A stretch of 64,000 nucleotides of DNA from Jonesia quinghaiensis DSM 15701 (GTDB lineage Bacteria; Actinomycetota; Actinomycetes; Actinomycetales; Cellulomonadaceae), in contig NZ_AUHN01000010.1 in NCBI RefSeq assembly GCF_000423205.1, positions 248,001 through 312,000 of the forward strand. Reading direction: 5' to 3'. Below are positions 15,867-25,787 of the stretch, piece by piece. The position numbers were made by a program, and so were the translations under genes. The notes beneath the pieces were generated by a model. The model saw only the letters and a program-made list of their open reading frames with translations. It ran no database searches and was not told the origin of the DNA. Numbering within the stretch: the first letter of the stretch is position 1; each line of letters starts with the position of its first letter.

Positions 15867-18800
15867 TTACTGGTTGGAGTCACCCGATGTGGGGGTTCCT
15901 GTCACCGTGTCAGCCACCGTGTGATCGTGCTCAGAACCTTGCGTAACGGCTTTGCCCCCGGTTTCTTCGGGGGCAGCTGAGGGCGTGACTTCAGCATTGC
16001 GTGTCTCGCTCTGCCCTGTTGGTCGCCCAGCTGAGCGCCCAGCACGGCGTGAACGGGTACGTGGAGCAGCCTTGACTGGCTTGTCTGTAGCAACCTCAGG
16101 AGAACTCTCGCTCCCTTGGGGGGCAGCAGTGGCACTAGATACCGCGTCAGGTGAGGTTACCTCAGACTTCTTCTCCTGTAGCGGAGTGGAAGCCGCTGGC
16201 TCTTTCTCCTTTTCAGAGTCGTGAGCGTGGACGGCCGCTGCCGCAATTGCAGCAAGTGTCGCAGTGACATCTTCATGGTGCGGCTCGTCAGTTTGCGATG
16301 CAGCGTCGGAGTCCTGGGCTTGGCGCTCTGAGGCTTCCTTGGTTTCTTTGTTCTCTTTCGAATCTTTGGACCGGCGTCGCTTGCTGCGCTTTGACTCACC
16401 CTCAGGTTGTGGTGAGGAGATAGCTGGCGCAACTCCCCCCTTTTCCACTGGGTCCGCGTGGACCACAAAGCCTCGACCGTTGCAGTGATCGCAGGTTGTA
16501 GAGAACGCCTCAACAAGGCCTTGCCCCACGCGCTTACGGGTCATCTGGACAAGACCAAGAGAAGTTACCTCTGCGACCTGGTGTTTCGTTCGGTCACGGC
16601 CCAAGCATTCCACCAAGCGGCGTAGCACGAGGTCACGGTTGGATTCGAGGACCATGTCAATAAAGTCGATGACAATAATTCCACCGATGTCCCGCAAACG
16701 GAGTTGCCGCACAATTTCTTCGGCAGATTCCAAGTTGTTTCGAGTAACGGTCTCTTCCAGCGTTCCGCCGACACCCGTGAACTTGCCCGTGTTCACGTCA
16801 ATGACCGTCATCGCTTCGGTGCGGTCAATAACAAGCGATCCACCCGAGGGCAACCAGACCTTACGGTCCATGCCCTTAGCCAGTTGTTCATCAATTCGGG
16901 AACCTGCGAAAATGTCCTGCTCTGATGTCCACCGCTTTACCTTGTCAGCGAGGTCTGGAGCAAGGGCAGTGACGTACTCCGAGATGTCCTGCCAGGCTTG
17001 GTCACCCTGAACGGTCAGGGAGTTGAAGTCATCGTTGAAGATGTCTCGTACAACACGGATAGCTAGGTCAGGCTCACCTTGAAGTAACGCTGGCGCGTTG
17101 GCGCTCTTACGCTTCTTCTCGATCTTTTCCCACTGGGTTTGCAACCGGTGGATGTCTGCCCGTAGCTCTTCTTCTGACGCACCTTCAGCCGCCGTGCGCA
17201 CGATGACACCGGCACCTTCGGCAACAAGTTCTTTCAGGATTCGCTTGAGGCGTGATCGTTCGGTGTCTGGGAGTTTGCGTGAAATCCCAGTCATTCCGCC
17301 ACCTGGCACGTAGACCAGGTAGCGACCTGCAAGGGTAATTTGCGAGGTCAGGCGGGCACCCTTGTGACCAATTGGGTCTTTAGTGACCTGAACCAAGACA
17401 GAGTCACCCGACTTCAATGCCTCTTCGATGCGTCGCGGCTGCCCTTCAATGCCGTGAACGTCCCAGTTCACTTCACCGGCATACAGCACAGCGTTGCGCC
17501 CCTTACCGATGTCAACGAATGCCGCTTCCATGGATGGCAGTACGTTTTGCACTCGCCCTAGGTAAACGTTGCCAGCAATGGACGCTTGTTCCTGTTGGGA
17601 AACGTAGTGCTCAACAAGGATGCCGTCTTCGAGAACTGCGATTTGGGTACGGCCGTTGACCTCACGGACCACCATGGAGCGGTCAACGCTTTCACGGCGC
17701 GCAAGGAACTCAGACTCTGTGATGATGGAGCGGCGGCGGCCAGCATCGCGACCTTCACGGCGGCGTTGGCGTTTCGCTTCAAGGCGGGTTGAGCCCTTCA
17801 GCGCAGTGACTTCATCATGTGTGGAACGGCGGCGCGTTGCGTCGGTTTCCTCACCACGTGTACGCCGACGGCGCCGACGGCGGCGGCTGCTTGCGCTTTC
17901 TTCCGCGTCTTCTGAATCGGTGTCGTCTTCAGAATCGTCAGTCGAGGCTTCCGGAGTCACATCCTCAGGTTGTTCAGCTTCAGGGGTGTTGTCCTGTGTT
18001 TCATCGTCAGATGCGTCCTCCTCCGAACCGTTGCCATTACGGTTCCGGCGGCCCCTGCTCCCCCGGCGACGGCGGCGACGTGGTGAATCGTCGGAGCTTT
18101 CTGGTGTTTCAGCTTCTGGTGATGTTGAGGTTTCTTCCTCTTCTTCAGGAGCCTCCTCAGCATCTGGGACGGGCCGTGATGCTGCGCGTTGGGCAGGTTT
18201 GTCCGCGCGGCTCCGACGTTGGCGCTGAGTTTTTTGCGGAGTTTGCTCGGCGGGCTGCTCTGCGGTTTCCTCCGCCACCTGAGCTGGCTCTTCAGGAACG
18301 CTGGGAGCAGGAGGCACTGTCGTCAGGTCAGGCGCTTGGAAAAGCAAAGCCGTGGTAGCGAGACGCGGACGCGACGGGGCGGCTGGGCGCTCTTGCGCTG
18401 CGGGGGCTGGTGCGGAGAAAACTTCGCGTGTTGGGCGAGTGCGTTGACGGCGAGGCTTGTCTTGGGCAGCCTCTTTTGCTGGCTCTGCTGCAGCTTCCTC
18501 AACAGGTGCAGGAGGTGTTTGCGCCGTTGCAGTTTTCTTCGCAGTTGATCGACGTGATGACCCTGCAGGCTTTTTATCAGCCGAGTCACGGCGAACACCG
18601 TGTTGTTTGTCATGCTGCTTTTCAACAGTATCGAGGTCAATGGCCTGTTCAATGGCAGCGAAGTTTGGTGTATTGCTCGACGCCTGAGTGGGCGCTTCGA
18701 CTCCCTTACCCGTCAACGCTGCGATCGATGCAATAACGTCAATGTCTGCACTTTCGCGCGTAGGCGTTCCTGACGACACCGGGGCTGTCTTGCCATCCGA

Positions 18801-19037
18801 TGTTGCCCGGCGGGCGCGGCGCTGAGGCTTTTCCTCACCACTACCTGCCTTTACCGTTGCGTTCCCTGCTGTTGTCCGACGCTGCGTTGGCGCGGGGGTC
18901 TCAGCAGTCAGGAACGTCACGGGCTGAACTGACGGAGACGATACTTGGCGGGTCACTCGGCGCCTCGCGGGCTTCGAACCCGATTCTTCAGACGTCGAGT
19001 TCGGGCGTGTCTCGTGAGATTCTTCTCCGGATGCCAC
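15867..19037 (-). CDS. rne: Ribonuclease E/G
   Basis: 1056 aa, with the actinobacterial layout: a long disordered, charge-rich N-terminal extension (about residues 1-450, with Arg-rich and Asp/Glu-rich blocks), the catalytic core, then a second disordered tail. The S1 RNA-binding part begins near QEQASIAGNVYLGRVQNVLP and includes AAFVDIGKGRNAVLYAGEV. The DNase I-like active site has TVIDVNTGKFTG, and DIGGIIVIDFIDM matches the RNase E core. CDHCNGRG near residue 885 is the Zn-link Cys pair of the tetramer. The enzyme starts mRNA decay and processes rRNA. The GTG start at 19037 has GAGGAG upstream. Large and Arg-rich, it probably scaffolds a degradosome through its flanking regions. Confidence 0.95.
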   Translation of the reverse strand: MASGEESHETRPNSTSEESGSKPARRRVTRQVSSPSVQPVTFLTAETPAPTQRRTTAGNATVKAGSGEEKPQRRARRATSDGKTAPVSSGTPTRESADIDVIASIAALTGKGVEAPTQASSNTPNFAAIEQAIDLDTVEKQHDKQHGVRRDSADKKPAGSSRRSTAKKTATAQTPPAPVEEAAAEPAKEAAQDKPRRQRTRPTREVFSAPAPAAQERPAAPSRPRLATTALLFQAPDLTTVPPAPSVPEEPAQVAEETAEQPAEQTPQKTQRQRRSRADKPAQRAASRPVPDAEEAPEEEEETSTSPEAETPESSDDSPRRRRRRGSRGRRNRNGNGSEEDASDDETQDNTPEAEQPEDVTPEASTDDSEDDTDSEDAEESASSRRRRRRRRTRGEETDATRRRSTHDEVTALKGSTRLEAKRQRRREGRDAGRRRSIITESEFLARRESVDRSMVVREVNGRTQIAVLEDGILVEHYVSQQEQASIAGNVYLGRVQNVLPSMEAAFVDIGKGRNAVLYAGEVNWDVHGIEGQPRRIEEALKSGDSVLVQVTKDPIGHKGARLTSQITLAGRYLVYVPGGGMTGISRKLPDTERSRLKRILKELVAEGAGVIVRTAAEGASEEELRADIHRLQTQWEKIEKKRKSANAPALLQGEPDLAIRVVRDIFNDDFNSLTVQGDQAWQDISEYVTALAPDLADKVKRWTSEQDIFAGSRIDEQLAKGMDRKVWLPSGGSLVIDRTEAMTVIDVNTGKFTGVGGTLEETVTRNNLESAEEIVRQLRLRDIGGIIVIDFIDMVLESNRDLVLRRLVECLGRDRTKHQVAEVTSLGLVQMTRKRVGQGLVEAFSTTCDHCNGRGFVVHADPVEKGGVAPAISSPQPEGESKRSKRRRSKDSKENKETKEASERQAQDSDAASQTDEPHHEDVTATLAAIAAAAVHAHDSEKEKEPAASTPLQEKKSEVTSPDAVSSATAAPQGSESSPEVATDKPVKAAPRTRSRRAGRSAGRPTGQSETRNAEVTPSAAPEETGGKAVTQGSEHDHTVADTVTGTPTSGDSNQ

Positions 19038-19635
19038 GGGGGTACTCCTCTATTCCGTTGCCCGCCTGCCACACCTAGACGTCACGGATATGTTGTCATG
19101 CGGACTGCTTGATGGCGGCAGTCGCACGGAAGTCCTGGAGGGGCACTGATCAGGGCGAGCGATCTTCTGCTGCTGCCAGGGAGCGCCCTCGTGGCGCGTC
19201 AATCTGTCGTGCACACGGTGTGCGGAAGGCAGGCAGCATGATCGGCGTTCGCGGTGATTCATGCCATGGTTACCGAAGTGTGGTTCGACAACGTCCCAAG
19301 TATCTCATACACCCCGCTGAACGCGCGGCGACGCAGCGAATAGTCGCATACCGTGGTGTTTGCCGCAGAACAATCACCCGCGCAGTGAAACAGAAGATGT
19401 TGCAGTGTCGCAGAGGCCTCATCACTATTAGGCACTAGGTCCCGCGTCATGACACTTTGCTGACAAGTGTCATTTCCAGATCCGAGGGCTTAATAAACCC
19501 GCTGGAACGCCGAAAGAGGGAGGCGAAGGTCACCACGCACATCCCGAGATGGGGACCTTGGTCCCAAGCAAAAATCTGCTGCCAATCTAGCGTCAGATTA
19601 AGAGGTTTTTTCCGTCAGTTAACCAGTGGAGAATC
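19038..19635. other. Divergent intergenic region rne/cydA
   Basis: 598 bp between the divergent rne and cydA genes, containing both promoters. Seen here are a perfect palindrome at 19449-19473 and a small GGGACC/GGTCCC hairpin near 19550-19565. No convincing coding frame was found, and no promoter boxes could be assigned with confidence. Confidence 0.6.
19449..19473. promoter_or_regulatory. Palindrome upstream of cydA, candidate operator
   Basis: Perfect 9-bp arms ATGACACTT and AAGTGTCAT with a 7-base spacer, 163 bp before the cydA start. The size and symmetry suit a dimeric regulator. It does not match the TTGTGAA-type Rex operator that controls cyd genes in some actinobacteria, so the regulator is unknown. 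Confidence 0.5.
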
Positions 19636-21126
19636 ATGGACGCCCTCGATATCGCACGGTGGCAGTTTGGCATCACCACCGTCTATCACTTCCTTTACGT
19701 GCCACTGACGATCGGGCTTGCCCCTCTCGTCGCGATTATGCAAACCATGTGGGTGCGCACCCAAGATGAGAAGTGGCTGAAGCTCACGAAGTTCTTTGGC
19801 AAGCTTCTCCTCATCAACTTCGCAATCGGTATTGTTACCGGAATCGTGCAGGAATTCCAGTTCGGCATGAACTGGAATGAATACTCGCGATTCGTTGGAG
19901 ACGTCTTCGGCGCACCGCTCGCCATGGAAGCCCTCGCAGCATTCTTCGTTGAATCAACCTTCTTGGGCCTATGGATCTTCGGGTGGGACAAACTCAATAA
20001 GAAGATCCACCTAGCGTGTATCTGGGCTGTTGCAGTATCAACGTCACTGTCTGCTTACTTCATCTTGGCAGCGAACTCGTGGATGCAGCACCCCGTCGGG
20101 GCGATCTACAACCCCGAAACCGGGCGCGCAGAAATGACCGACATCGTCGCAGTGCTGACGAACTCAACAGTTCTTGCCGCCTTCCCTCACACCATCACCG
20201 CAGCGTGGCTGACCGCTGGCACATTCGTCGCCGGTATCGCCGCTTTCTGGATGGTCAAGGAAACCCGCCGCGGCCGCGCAAACGTCGCAAAGAACATCTA
20301 CAAGCCTGCTTTGAACCTGGGCCTGGTCACCATGCTCATTGCTGGAGTTGGCCTTGCAATCTCGGGTGACTACCAGGCGAAGCTCATGTTTGAACAGCAA
20401 CCCATGAAAATGGCAGCTGCTGAAGCACTGTGCACCACCCCTGAAGGCGGCGCACCCTTCTCCATCTTGACGATCGGTGACCTCACCAACGACTGCAAAT
20501 CTGTCAAACACGTTCTCGAAATCCCTGGCGCGACAAGCTTCCTAGCCAGTGGCGACTTCAACGCACCGCTACGCGGCATCGACGAACTACAGGAATACTA
20601 CGCGGAGCGCTACGGGGATGTTGGACCAGATGGTCAGCCCATCGACTACAGCCCTAACCTGGCAATCACGTACTGGTCATTCCGCCTCATGATCGGGTTC
20701 GCGATCTTCTCCGCGGCTCTGGCAGCAGCGACAATGTTGCTCACCCGTAAGGGCCGGGTCACAGACAAGCGCTGGTTTGCTCGCCTCGGTTTGATCGCTA
20801 TCCCAACACCATTCCTTGCCTCATCATTCGGCTGGATCTTCACCGAGATGGGTCGCCAACCCTGGGTGGTTGCTCCAAACCCAACAGGCGTCGACCAAAT
20901 CCGTATGCTGACTTGGGGTGCGGTAACAACAAACCAGTCCACCGGCGTCATGCTGGCATCGTTGATCCTGTTCACCGTGATCTACACCTTCCTCACCGGT
21001 GTTTGGGCAATGCTTATCTGGCGGTACATGGCTCACGGCGCACCAGAAGAAGTGCACGACGAGTCCCCTGAGGCCAACCCCGACCGAGCCAACGACGCGG
21101 ACGCCCCGCTGTCGTTCGCATACTGA
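19636..21126 (+). CDS. cydA: Cytochrome bd ubiquinol/menaquinol oxidase subunit I
   Basis: 496 aa. It holds the quinol site and all three haems of the high-affinity bd oxidase in the cytoplasmic membrane. The N terminus RWQFGITTVYHFLYVPLTIG carries His18 (haem b595 ligand), AAFPHTITAAW carries the second conserved His, and MGRQPW holds the GRQPW signature near the haem b558 Met. The Q-loop region is short, without the long insertion of E. coli. GGAG precedes the ATG. It is the first gene of cydA-cydB-cydD-cydC. Confidence 0.97.
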   Translation: MDALDIARWQFGITTVYHFLYVPLTIGLAPLVAIMQTMWVRTQDEKWLKLTKFFGKLLLINFAIGIVTGIVQEFQFGMNWNEYSRFVGDVFGAPLAMEALAAFFVESTFLGLWIFGWDKLNKKIHLACIWAVAVSTSLSAYFILAANSWMQHPVGAIYNPETGRAEMTDIVAVLTNSTVLAAFPHTITAAWLTAGTFVAGIAAFWMVKETRRGRANVAKNIYKPALNLGLVTMLIAGVGLAISGDYQAKLMFEQQPMKMAAAEALCTTPEGGAPFSILTIGDLTNDCKSVKHVLEIPGATSFLASGDFNAPLRGIDELQEYYAERYGDVGPDGQPIDYSPNLAITYWSFRLMIGFAIFSAALAAATMLLTRKGRVTDKRWFARLGLIAIPTPFLASSFGWIFTEMGRQPWVVAPNPTGVDQIRMLTWGAVTTNQSTGVMLASLILFTVIYTFLTGVWAMLIWRYMAHGAPEEVHDESPEANPDRANDADAPLSFAY

Positions 21127-21147
21127 GCCAGGAGAAGGGACACGACA

Positions 21148-22254
21148 ATGGATCTCAACATCTTATGGTTCATCCTCATCGCAGTGCTGTGGACCGGCTA
21201 CCTCGTCCTTGAGGGATTCGACTTTGGTGTCGGTATGCTCCTCCCTGTTTTGGGAAAGAGCGACAAAGAACGTCGAGCAGTCATCAACACAATCGGCCCC
21301 ATCTGGGACGGTAACGAAGTGTGGCTCCTCACCGCAGGTGGCGCAACATTCGCGGCTTTCCCCGAATGGTACGCCTCCATGTTCTCCGGGTTTTACATTC
21401 CGCTCCTGCTGATCTTGATCGCACTCATCTTCCGTGGCATGGCCTTTGAGTACCGCTCAAAGATCGAAACTCCACAGTGGAAGAAATGGTGCGACTTCGG
21501 GATCATCTTCGGGTCCTGGGTGCCAGCGATCCTATGGGGCGTAGCGTTTGCCAACCTCGTTCGTGGCGTCAACCTTGACGAGAACCACAACGTCGTTGGG
21601 AGCTTCTTCGAGCTGCTCAGCCCTTACGCCCTCCTTGGTGGGGTGGTCACGCTTCTGCTCTTCCTCAGCCACGGCGCTTTGTTCCTCGCGCTGAAAACGG
21701 ACGGGCAGATGCGCGTTGACGCAAACCGCCTCGCCTCACGTTTCATTGGCGCAGCGATCGTCGCCGCTGGCTCCTGGGCGATCTGGACCCAGTTGGCCTA
21801 CTCCGTCACCTGGACGTGGGTAGCAACAGGAATTGCTGCGCTCTCACTGATCCTCGCGTGGATGTTCAACAAGGTTGGGGCTGAGGGCAAAGCGTTCAGC
21901 GCATCAGCTGTCACCATTCTTGCCGCCGTTGTGCTGATCTTCGGGTCTATGTACCCCTACGTGATGCTCGACATCAACGGTCAGAACTCGTTGGACATCT
22001 ACAACGCGTCATCGACCGATTACACCCTGACTATCATGACGTGGGTGGCAGTGCTTCTGACCCCACTCGTGTTGCTGTACCAAGGGTGGACGATTTGGGT
22101 GTTCCGCAAACGCATTAAGGTGGAACACATTCCGGACCCCATCGGCTTGTCAAGCCTGCGTGTTCCCAAGGACGATGCCTCACACGGTGTCAGCCACGGT
22201 GACGCTTCGGCGCAGGGACGCGAATCAGACGGTACGTCCACTCGCGACATCTAG
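21148..22254 (+). CDS. cydB: Cytochrome bd oxidase subunit II
   Basis: 368 aa, polytopic membrane subunit that partners CydA. The N terminus LWFILIAVLWTGYLVLEGFDFGVGMLLP and the segment GPIWDGNEVWLLTAGGATFAAFP (each quoted in part) are standard for the family: for example LEGFDFGVGML and WDGNEVWLL. The tail after the last helix is hydrophilic. It begins 21 bp after cydA with AGAAGGG upstream. Confidence 0.97.
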   Translation: MDLNILWFILIAVLWTGYLVLEGFDFGVGMLLPVLGKSDKERRAVINTIGPIWDGNEVWLLTAGGATFAAFPEWYASMFSGFYIPLLLILIALIFRGMAFEYRSKIETPQWKKWCDFGIIFGSWVPAILWGVAFANLVRGVNLDENHNVVGSFFELLSPYALLGGVVTLLLFLSHGALFLALKTDGQMRVDANRLASRFIGAAIVAAGSWAIWTQLAYSVTWTWVATGIAALSLILAWMFNKVGAEGKAFSASAVTILAAVVLIFGSMYPYVMLDINGQNSLDIYNASSTDYTLTIMTWVAVLLTPLVLLYQGWTIWVFRKRIKVEHIPDPIGLSSLRVPKDDASHGVSHGDASAQGRESDGTSTRDI

Positions 22255-22266
22255 CACCACATCTGC

Positions 22267-22290
22267 GTGTGGCCGGGTTGCCGGCCACAC
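22267..22290 (+). terminator. Hairpin between cydB and cydD
   Basis: Perfect 10-bp arms GTGTGGCCGG/CCGGCCACAC with loop GTTG, 12 bp behind cydB. It lacks a T run, so partial termination or mRNA processing that uncouples oxidase from exporter levels is more likely than full termination. Confidence 0.55.
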
Positions 22291-22312
22291 GCCCACACCC
22301 CCAAGGATTTGA

Positions 22313-23998
22313 GTGAAACCGCTAGACCCTGACCTTCTTACCCAGGCTCGACCTGCACGCGGCTACGTGATCCTCACTGCCGCACTCGGTTTCATCACGT
22401 CGGGGTTCATTCTGGCGCAAGCACTGCTCATCGCAGCAGTACTTGCGCCAGTTGTGTCCCAGGGCGCTGGACTCAGCGACGTCCGCACTCCACTGATTGC
22501 CCTGGCGTGCGTGGTCGTGGCGCGTGCTACGCTCGCCGGCGCGCAAACCAGGTTCGCGCATCGGGCAGCCGTGAAAGTGATTATTACGCTTCGTGAGCAA
22601 ATCCTGAACCATGTTCTCCAGTTGGGCCCACGGTGGCTATCAGCACCCACCGAATCGGGGACTCGTGCAAGCGACACCCACACGCTCGTTACGCGTGGTC
22701 TTGATGACTTGCGGCCTTACTTTGTGAATTACCTGCCACAACTCCTCCTCACCGCAACGGTCACCCCCGTCGCCCTCGCAGTGGTGTTTGGGCTCGATCT
22801 CACCTCAGGTCTTATTATTTTCTTCACGTTGCCCCTCGTACCGATCTTTATGATCCTCGTGGGGACGCTGACTCAAAACTCTTCACAACGCAGACTCGTC
22901 GTCATGTCTCGCCTTGGTGCCCAAGTGTTGGACCTGCTTGCTGGGCTCGGCACGTTGCGTGCATTTGGCCGCGAAATTGGCCCCGCTGCGCGAGTCAAAA
23001 AACTTGGTGACGCCTACACGGCTTCGACGATGCGCACCCTGCGCGTCGCTTTCCTGTCCGGTATGGTCCTGGAACTACTCACCACCCTGTCTGTTGCGCT
23101 CGTTGCCGTTGCCATGGGCTTACGCCTTGTATACGGAAACGTGGGGTTAGAGGCGGCTCTTGCCGTTATTGTGCTTGCCCCTGAGGTGTACTTGCCATTG
23201 CGCCAAGTGGGCCAGCACTTCCACGCTTCCACCAACGGAATCGCTGCGTGGCAGGCCGCGAAGAACATCCTCGACCTTCCTGTGCCGCCCGCAGGGACTG
23301 CAATGCCGCCCAACCTCGCCTCAACACGCATTGTGGTCACTGATCTCACGGTTGTGTCCACAGAGCGCGGGCTAGCCGCGCCGGACAACCTATCAGTCAC
23401 CGCCGCCCCCGGGACCATCACCGCTCTACGCGGCGCCTCCGGGAGCGGAAAAACAACTACCGTCTTAGCTTTGTTGGGGCTACTCACCCCAACCAGCGGT
23501 GACGTGACACTGGTTCAGGGAGAAAAGTCATACCCGCTGTCACAGCTCGACACCACTGCCCTGTGGAAAGACACCGTGTGGCTTAGCCAGCGTGCCGCAC
23601 TGCCTCCAGCGAGCATCGCAGAGATCCTCAACGTCGCCCAGCACTCCCCCGAACGCCTCACCCAAGCATTCTCTGCCAGTGGTCTGGATGCTGTTATCGC
23701 TGACCTGCCCAACGGGTTAAACACCACCGTGGGGCACGGCGGGTTGGGGCTTAGCGTGGGGCAACGCCAACGGGTACAGCTCGCACAGGCTTTCCTCTCA
23801 GACGCGCAACTTGTCATCCTTGATGAGCCCACCGCACACCTAGACGCTGGCACGGAGAGTACCGTCATCGCCACCATCCGTTCCCTCGCTGACAGTGGTC
23901 GCACAGTCATTGTCATCGCACACCGCACATCGTTGCTCAACGTCGCAGACACCATTGCTGATGTCACTTCCCGCCCTCACACCCAGGTGAACGCATGA
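22313..23998 (+). CDS. cydD: ABC exporter CydD (cytochrome bd assembly)
   Basis: 561 aa. One half of the CydDC thiol exporter needed to assemble cytochrome bd. A six-helix membrane domain spans about residues 15-310; the ATPase follows with Walker A GASGSGKTTT, the signature GLSVGQRQRVQLAQ and Walker B LVILDEPTAHLD. The GTG start at 22313 has AAGGA six bases upstream. The stop overlaps the cydC start (ATGA), consistent with a heterodimer made in equal amounts. Confidence 0.93.
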   Translation: MKPLDPDLLTQARPARGYVILTAALGFITSGFILAQALLIAAVLAPVVSQGAGLSDVRTPLIALACVVVARATLAGAQTRFAHRAAVKVIITLREQILNHVLQLGPRWLSAPTESGTRASDTHTLVTRGLDDLRPYFVNYLPQLLLTATVTPVALAVVFGLDLTSGLIIFFTLPLVPIFMILVGTLTQNSSQRRLVVMSRLGAQVLDLLAGLGTLRAFGREIGPAARVKKLGDAYTASTMRTLRVAFLSGMVLELLTTLSVALVAVAMGLRLVYGNVGLEAALAVIVLAPEVYLPLRQVGQHFHASTNGIAAWQAAKNILDLPVPPAGTAMPPNLASTRIVVTDLTVVSTERGLAAPDNLSVTAAPGTITALRGASGSGKTTTVLALLGLLTPTSGDVTLVQGEKSYPLSQLDTTALWKDTVWLSQRAALPPASIAEILNVAQHSPERLTQAFSASGLDAVIADLPNGLNTTVGHGGLGLSVGQRQRVQLAQAFLSDAQLVILDEPTAHLDAGTESTVIATIRSLADSGRTVIVIAHRTSLLNVADTIADVTSRPHTQVNA

Positions 23999-25743
23999 AA
24001 CGCCACAACGACCTGAGGCGCGCACTGCGGCTCCTCGACATCAGCGCCTTCGACGTCATCAAAGCAGTGACCGCCGGGGTGTTAGCGCTAGGTAGCGCCA
24101 TCGCCCTCGGCGCAGTGTCAGCGTGGCTCATCGCCCGCGCATCCCAAATGCCCCCCGTCATGATGCTCTCTGTCGCAACGGTTGGGGTACGCGCCTTTGG
24201 AGTGAGTCGCGGGTTGTTCCGGTACCTCGAACGCCTCGCATCCCACGTTGTTGCCCTCAAAGGCATGGCAGCATTGCGCACAAACCTTTACGACCGGCTA
24301 TCACGCGGTAACATCACAGCCGTTGCCCGGATCACCCGCGGAGACTTAGTAGCACGCGTTGGTTCTGACGTTGATGCCGTTGGTGATGTGATCGTTAAAG
24401 CATTCATCCCCGCCCTTGTTGCAGTTGTGCTCTCCGCAGCCTCCCTCCTCGTTGTGGGATTGCTGTACCCTCCTGCTGCTCTCACTCTCTTGTTCTGCAT
24501 GCTGCTCGCCGGAGTATTAGCACCCTGGTTGGCGCAAAAAGCTGGGCGGGAATCAGAGCAACAAACAGCGCAGGCCCGAGCAGACATCTCCTCCCTGAGC
24601 CATGACCTCCTCACCACCCCAGGGCCCATTGTCGTCTCTGGGGCAGCACCCACAATGATGACCGCGCTTGAAGGCCACGAGCAGGATCTCTACCGTGCCA
24701 CCGACCGCAACGCTCGCCTCGAGGGATTGTCCACCGCGATCTTTGTGTTTGCTTTGGTATCGTCAGCGCTCCTCGCTGCTCTCGTCGCTATCCCAGCCAC
24801 TGCCGCTGGCACCCTGAACCCGGTCACGCTCACCGTGGTGGTCCTCATGCCGCTCGCCGTGTTTGAAATCCACCAAGGCCTCCCAGCCGCAGCCCTTCAA
24901 CTACACACCTCAAGTACCGCAGCCAGCAGAATCATGGCTTTGCTCGACGCAGCGGACGAAAACCTCAACCACGATGCTGTTGACCCCATCTCCCAGACAG
25001 GTACCCGCCACTTGGAGGCCCACAACCTCACAGTTGGTTGGCCACAAAAACCTGTCCTTTCAAAGGTCAACGTGTCAGTGTCCCCTGGTGAAACCCTGGC
25101 CATTGTGGGCCCATCCGGGTCAGGGAAAAGCACCCTGTTGATGACCCTCGCAGGCCTGATTCCACCGCATTTTGGCACTGTCACCCTTGATGGCGGTCGG
25201 ATCGGCCCAGCGAACCAGCACGACCTCGCACAACACGTCGCTTTCATTGCTGAAGATGCTCACGTATTCGATACCACCATCTTTGAAAACCTCCGTGCGG
25301 CCCGGGGCAACCTCACTCACGATGAGGCTTACGATGCCCTGCGCCAAGCTGGACTATCACAGTGGGTTGAAGCACTGCCTGACGGCCTAGAAACTCTGCT
25401 TGGTCCTGATGGCACAACCATTTCTGGTGGTGAACGGCGGCGGCTCCTCATCGCTAGAGCGCTGTGTTCCTCAGCGTCAATTCTGCTCCTCGATGAACCT
25501 GCAGAACACCTTGATCCACACACAGCAGACACCCTTATCAGCGACCTCATGAACAGCGCAGCCAATGACAAAAAACGCGCCCTCGTTATCGCCACGCACC
25601 GTCTCACACCTATCCACTCAGCAGACACCATCATCATGCTTTCCCAAGGGCGCATCGATCTCACAGGCACCCATGATGACCTGCTTCTCCAGTCACCGAC
25701 ATACCAGAATGCACTCGCCGCTGAGGGCACCATTGTCCAGTAG
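23995..25743 (+). CDS. cydC: ABC exporter CydC (cytochrome bd assembly)
   Basis: 582 aa, partner of CydD. Residues about 15-310 form the membrane domain (SAWLIARASQMPPVMMLSVA is typical of CydC), followed by the ATPase with Walker A GPSGSGKSTLL, signature ISGGERRRLLIARAL and Walker B ILLLDEPAEHLD. It overlaps cydD by 4 bp. The next gene, a histidine kinase, starts 44 bp downstream on the same strand. Confidence 0.93.
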   Translation: MKRHNDLRRALRLLDISAFDVIKAVTAGVLALGSAIALGAVSAWLIARASQMPPVMMLSVATVGVRAFGVSRGLFRYLERLASHVVALKGMAALRTNLYDRLSRGNITAVARITRGDLVARVGSDVDAVGDVIVKAFIPALVAVVLSAASLLVVGLLYPPAALTLLFCMLLAGVLAPWLAQKAGRESEQQTAQARADISSLSHDLLTTPGPIVVSGAAPTMMTALEGHEQDLYRATDRNARLEGLSTAIFVFALVSSALLAALVAIPATAAGTLNPVTLTVVVLMPLAVFEIHQGLPAAALQLHTSSTAASRIMALLDAADENLNHDAVDPISQTGTRHLEAHNLTVGWPQKPVLSKVNVSVSPGETLAIVGPSGSGKSTLLMTLAGLIPPHFGTVTLDGGRIGPANQHDLAQHVAFIAEDAHVFDTTIFENLRAARGNLTHDEAYDALRQAGLSQWVEALPDGLETLLGPDGTTISGGERRRLLIARALCSSASILLLDEPAEHLDPHTADTLISDLMNSAANDKKRALVIATHRLTPIHSADTIIMLSQGRIDLTGTHDDLLLQSPTYQNALAAEGTIVQ

Positions 25744-25787
25744 GCTGACATCAAGAAGATCCCGAACAACTCCTCGAGGAAACACCT

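Noticed and set aside
17620-18228. Plus-strand Arg/Ser-rich frame
   Set aside because: Antisense of the disordered N-terminal region of RNase E; its Ser and Arg runs mirror the Glu/Asp and Arg codons.
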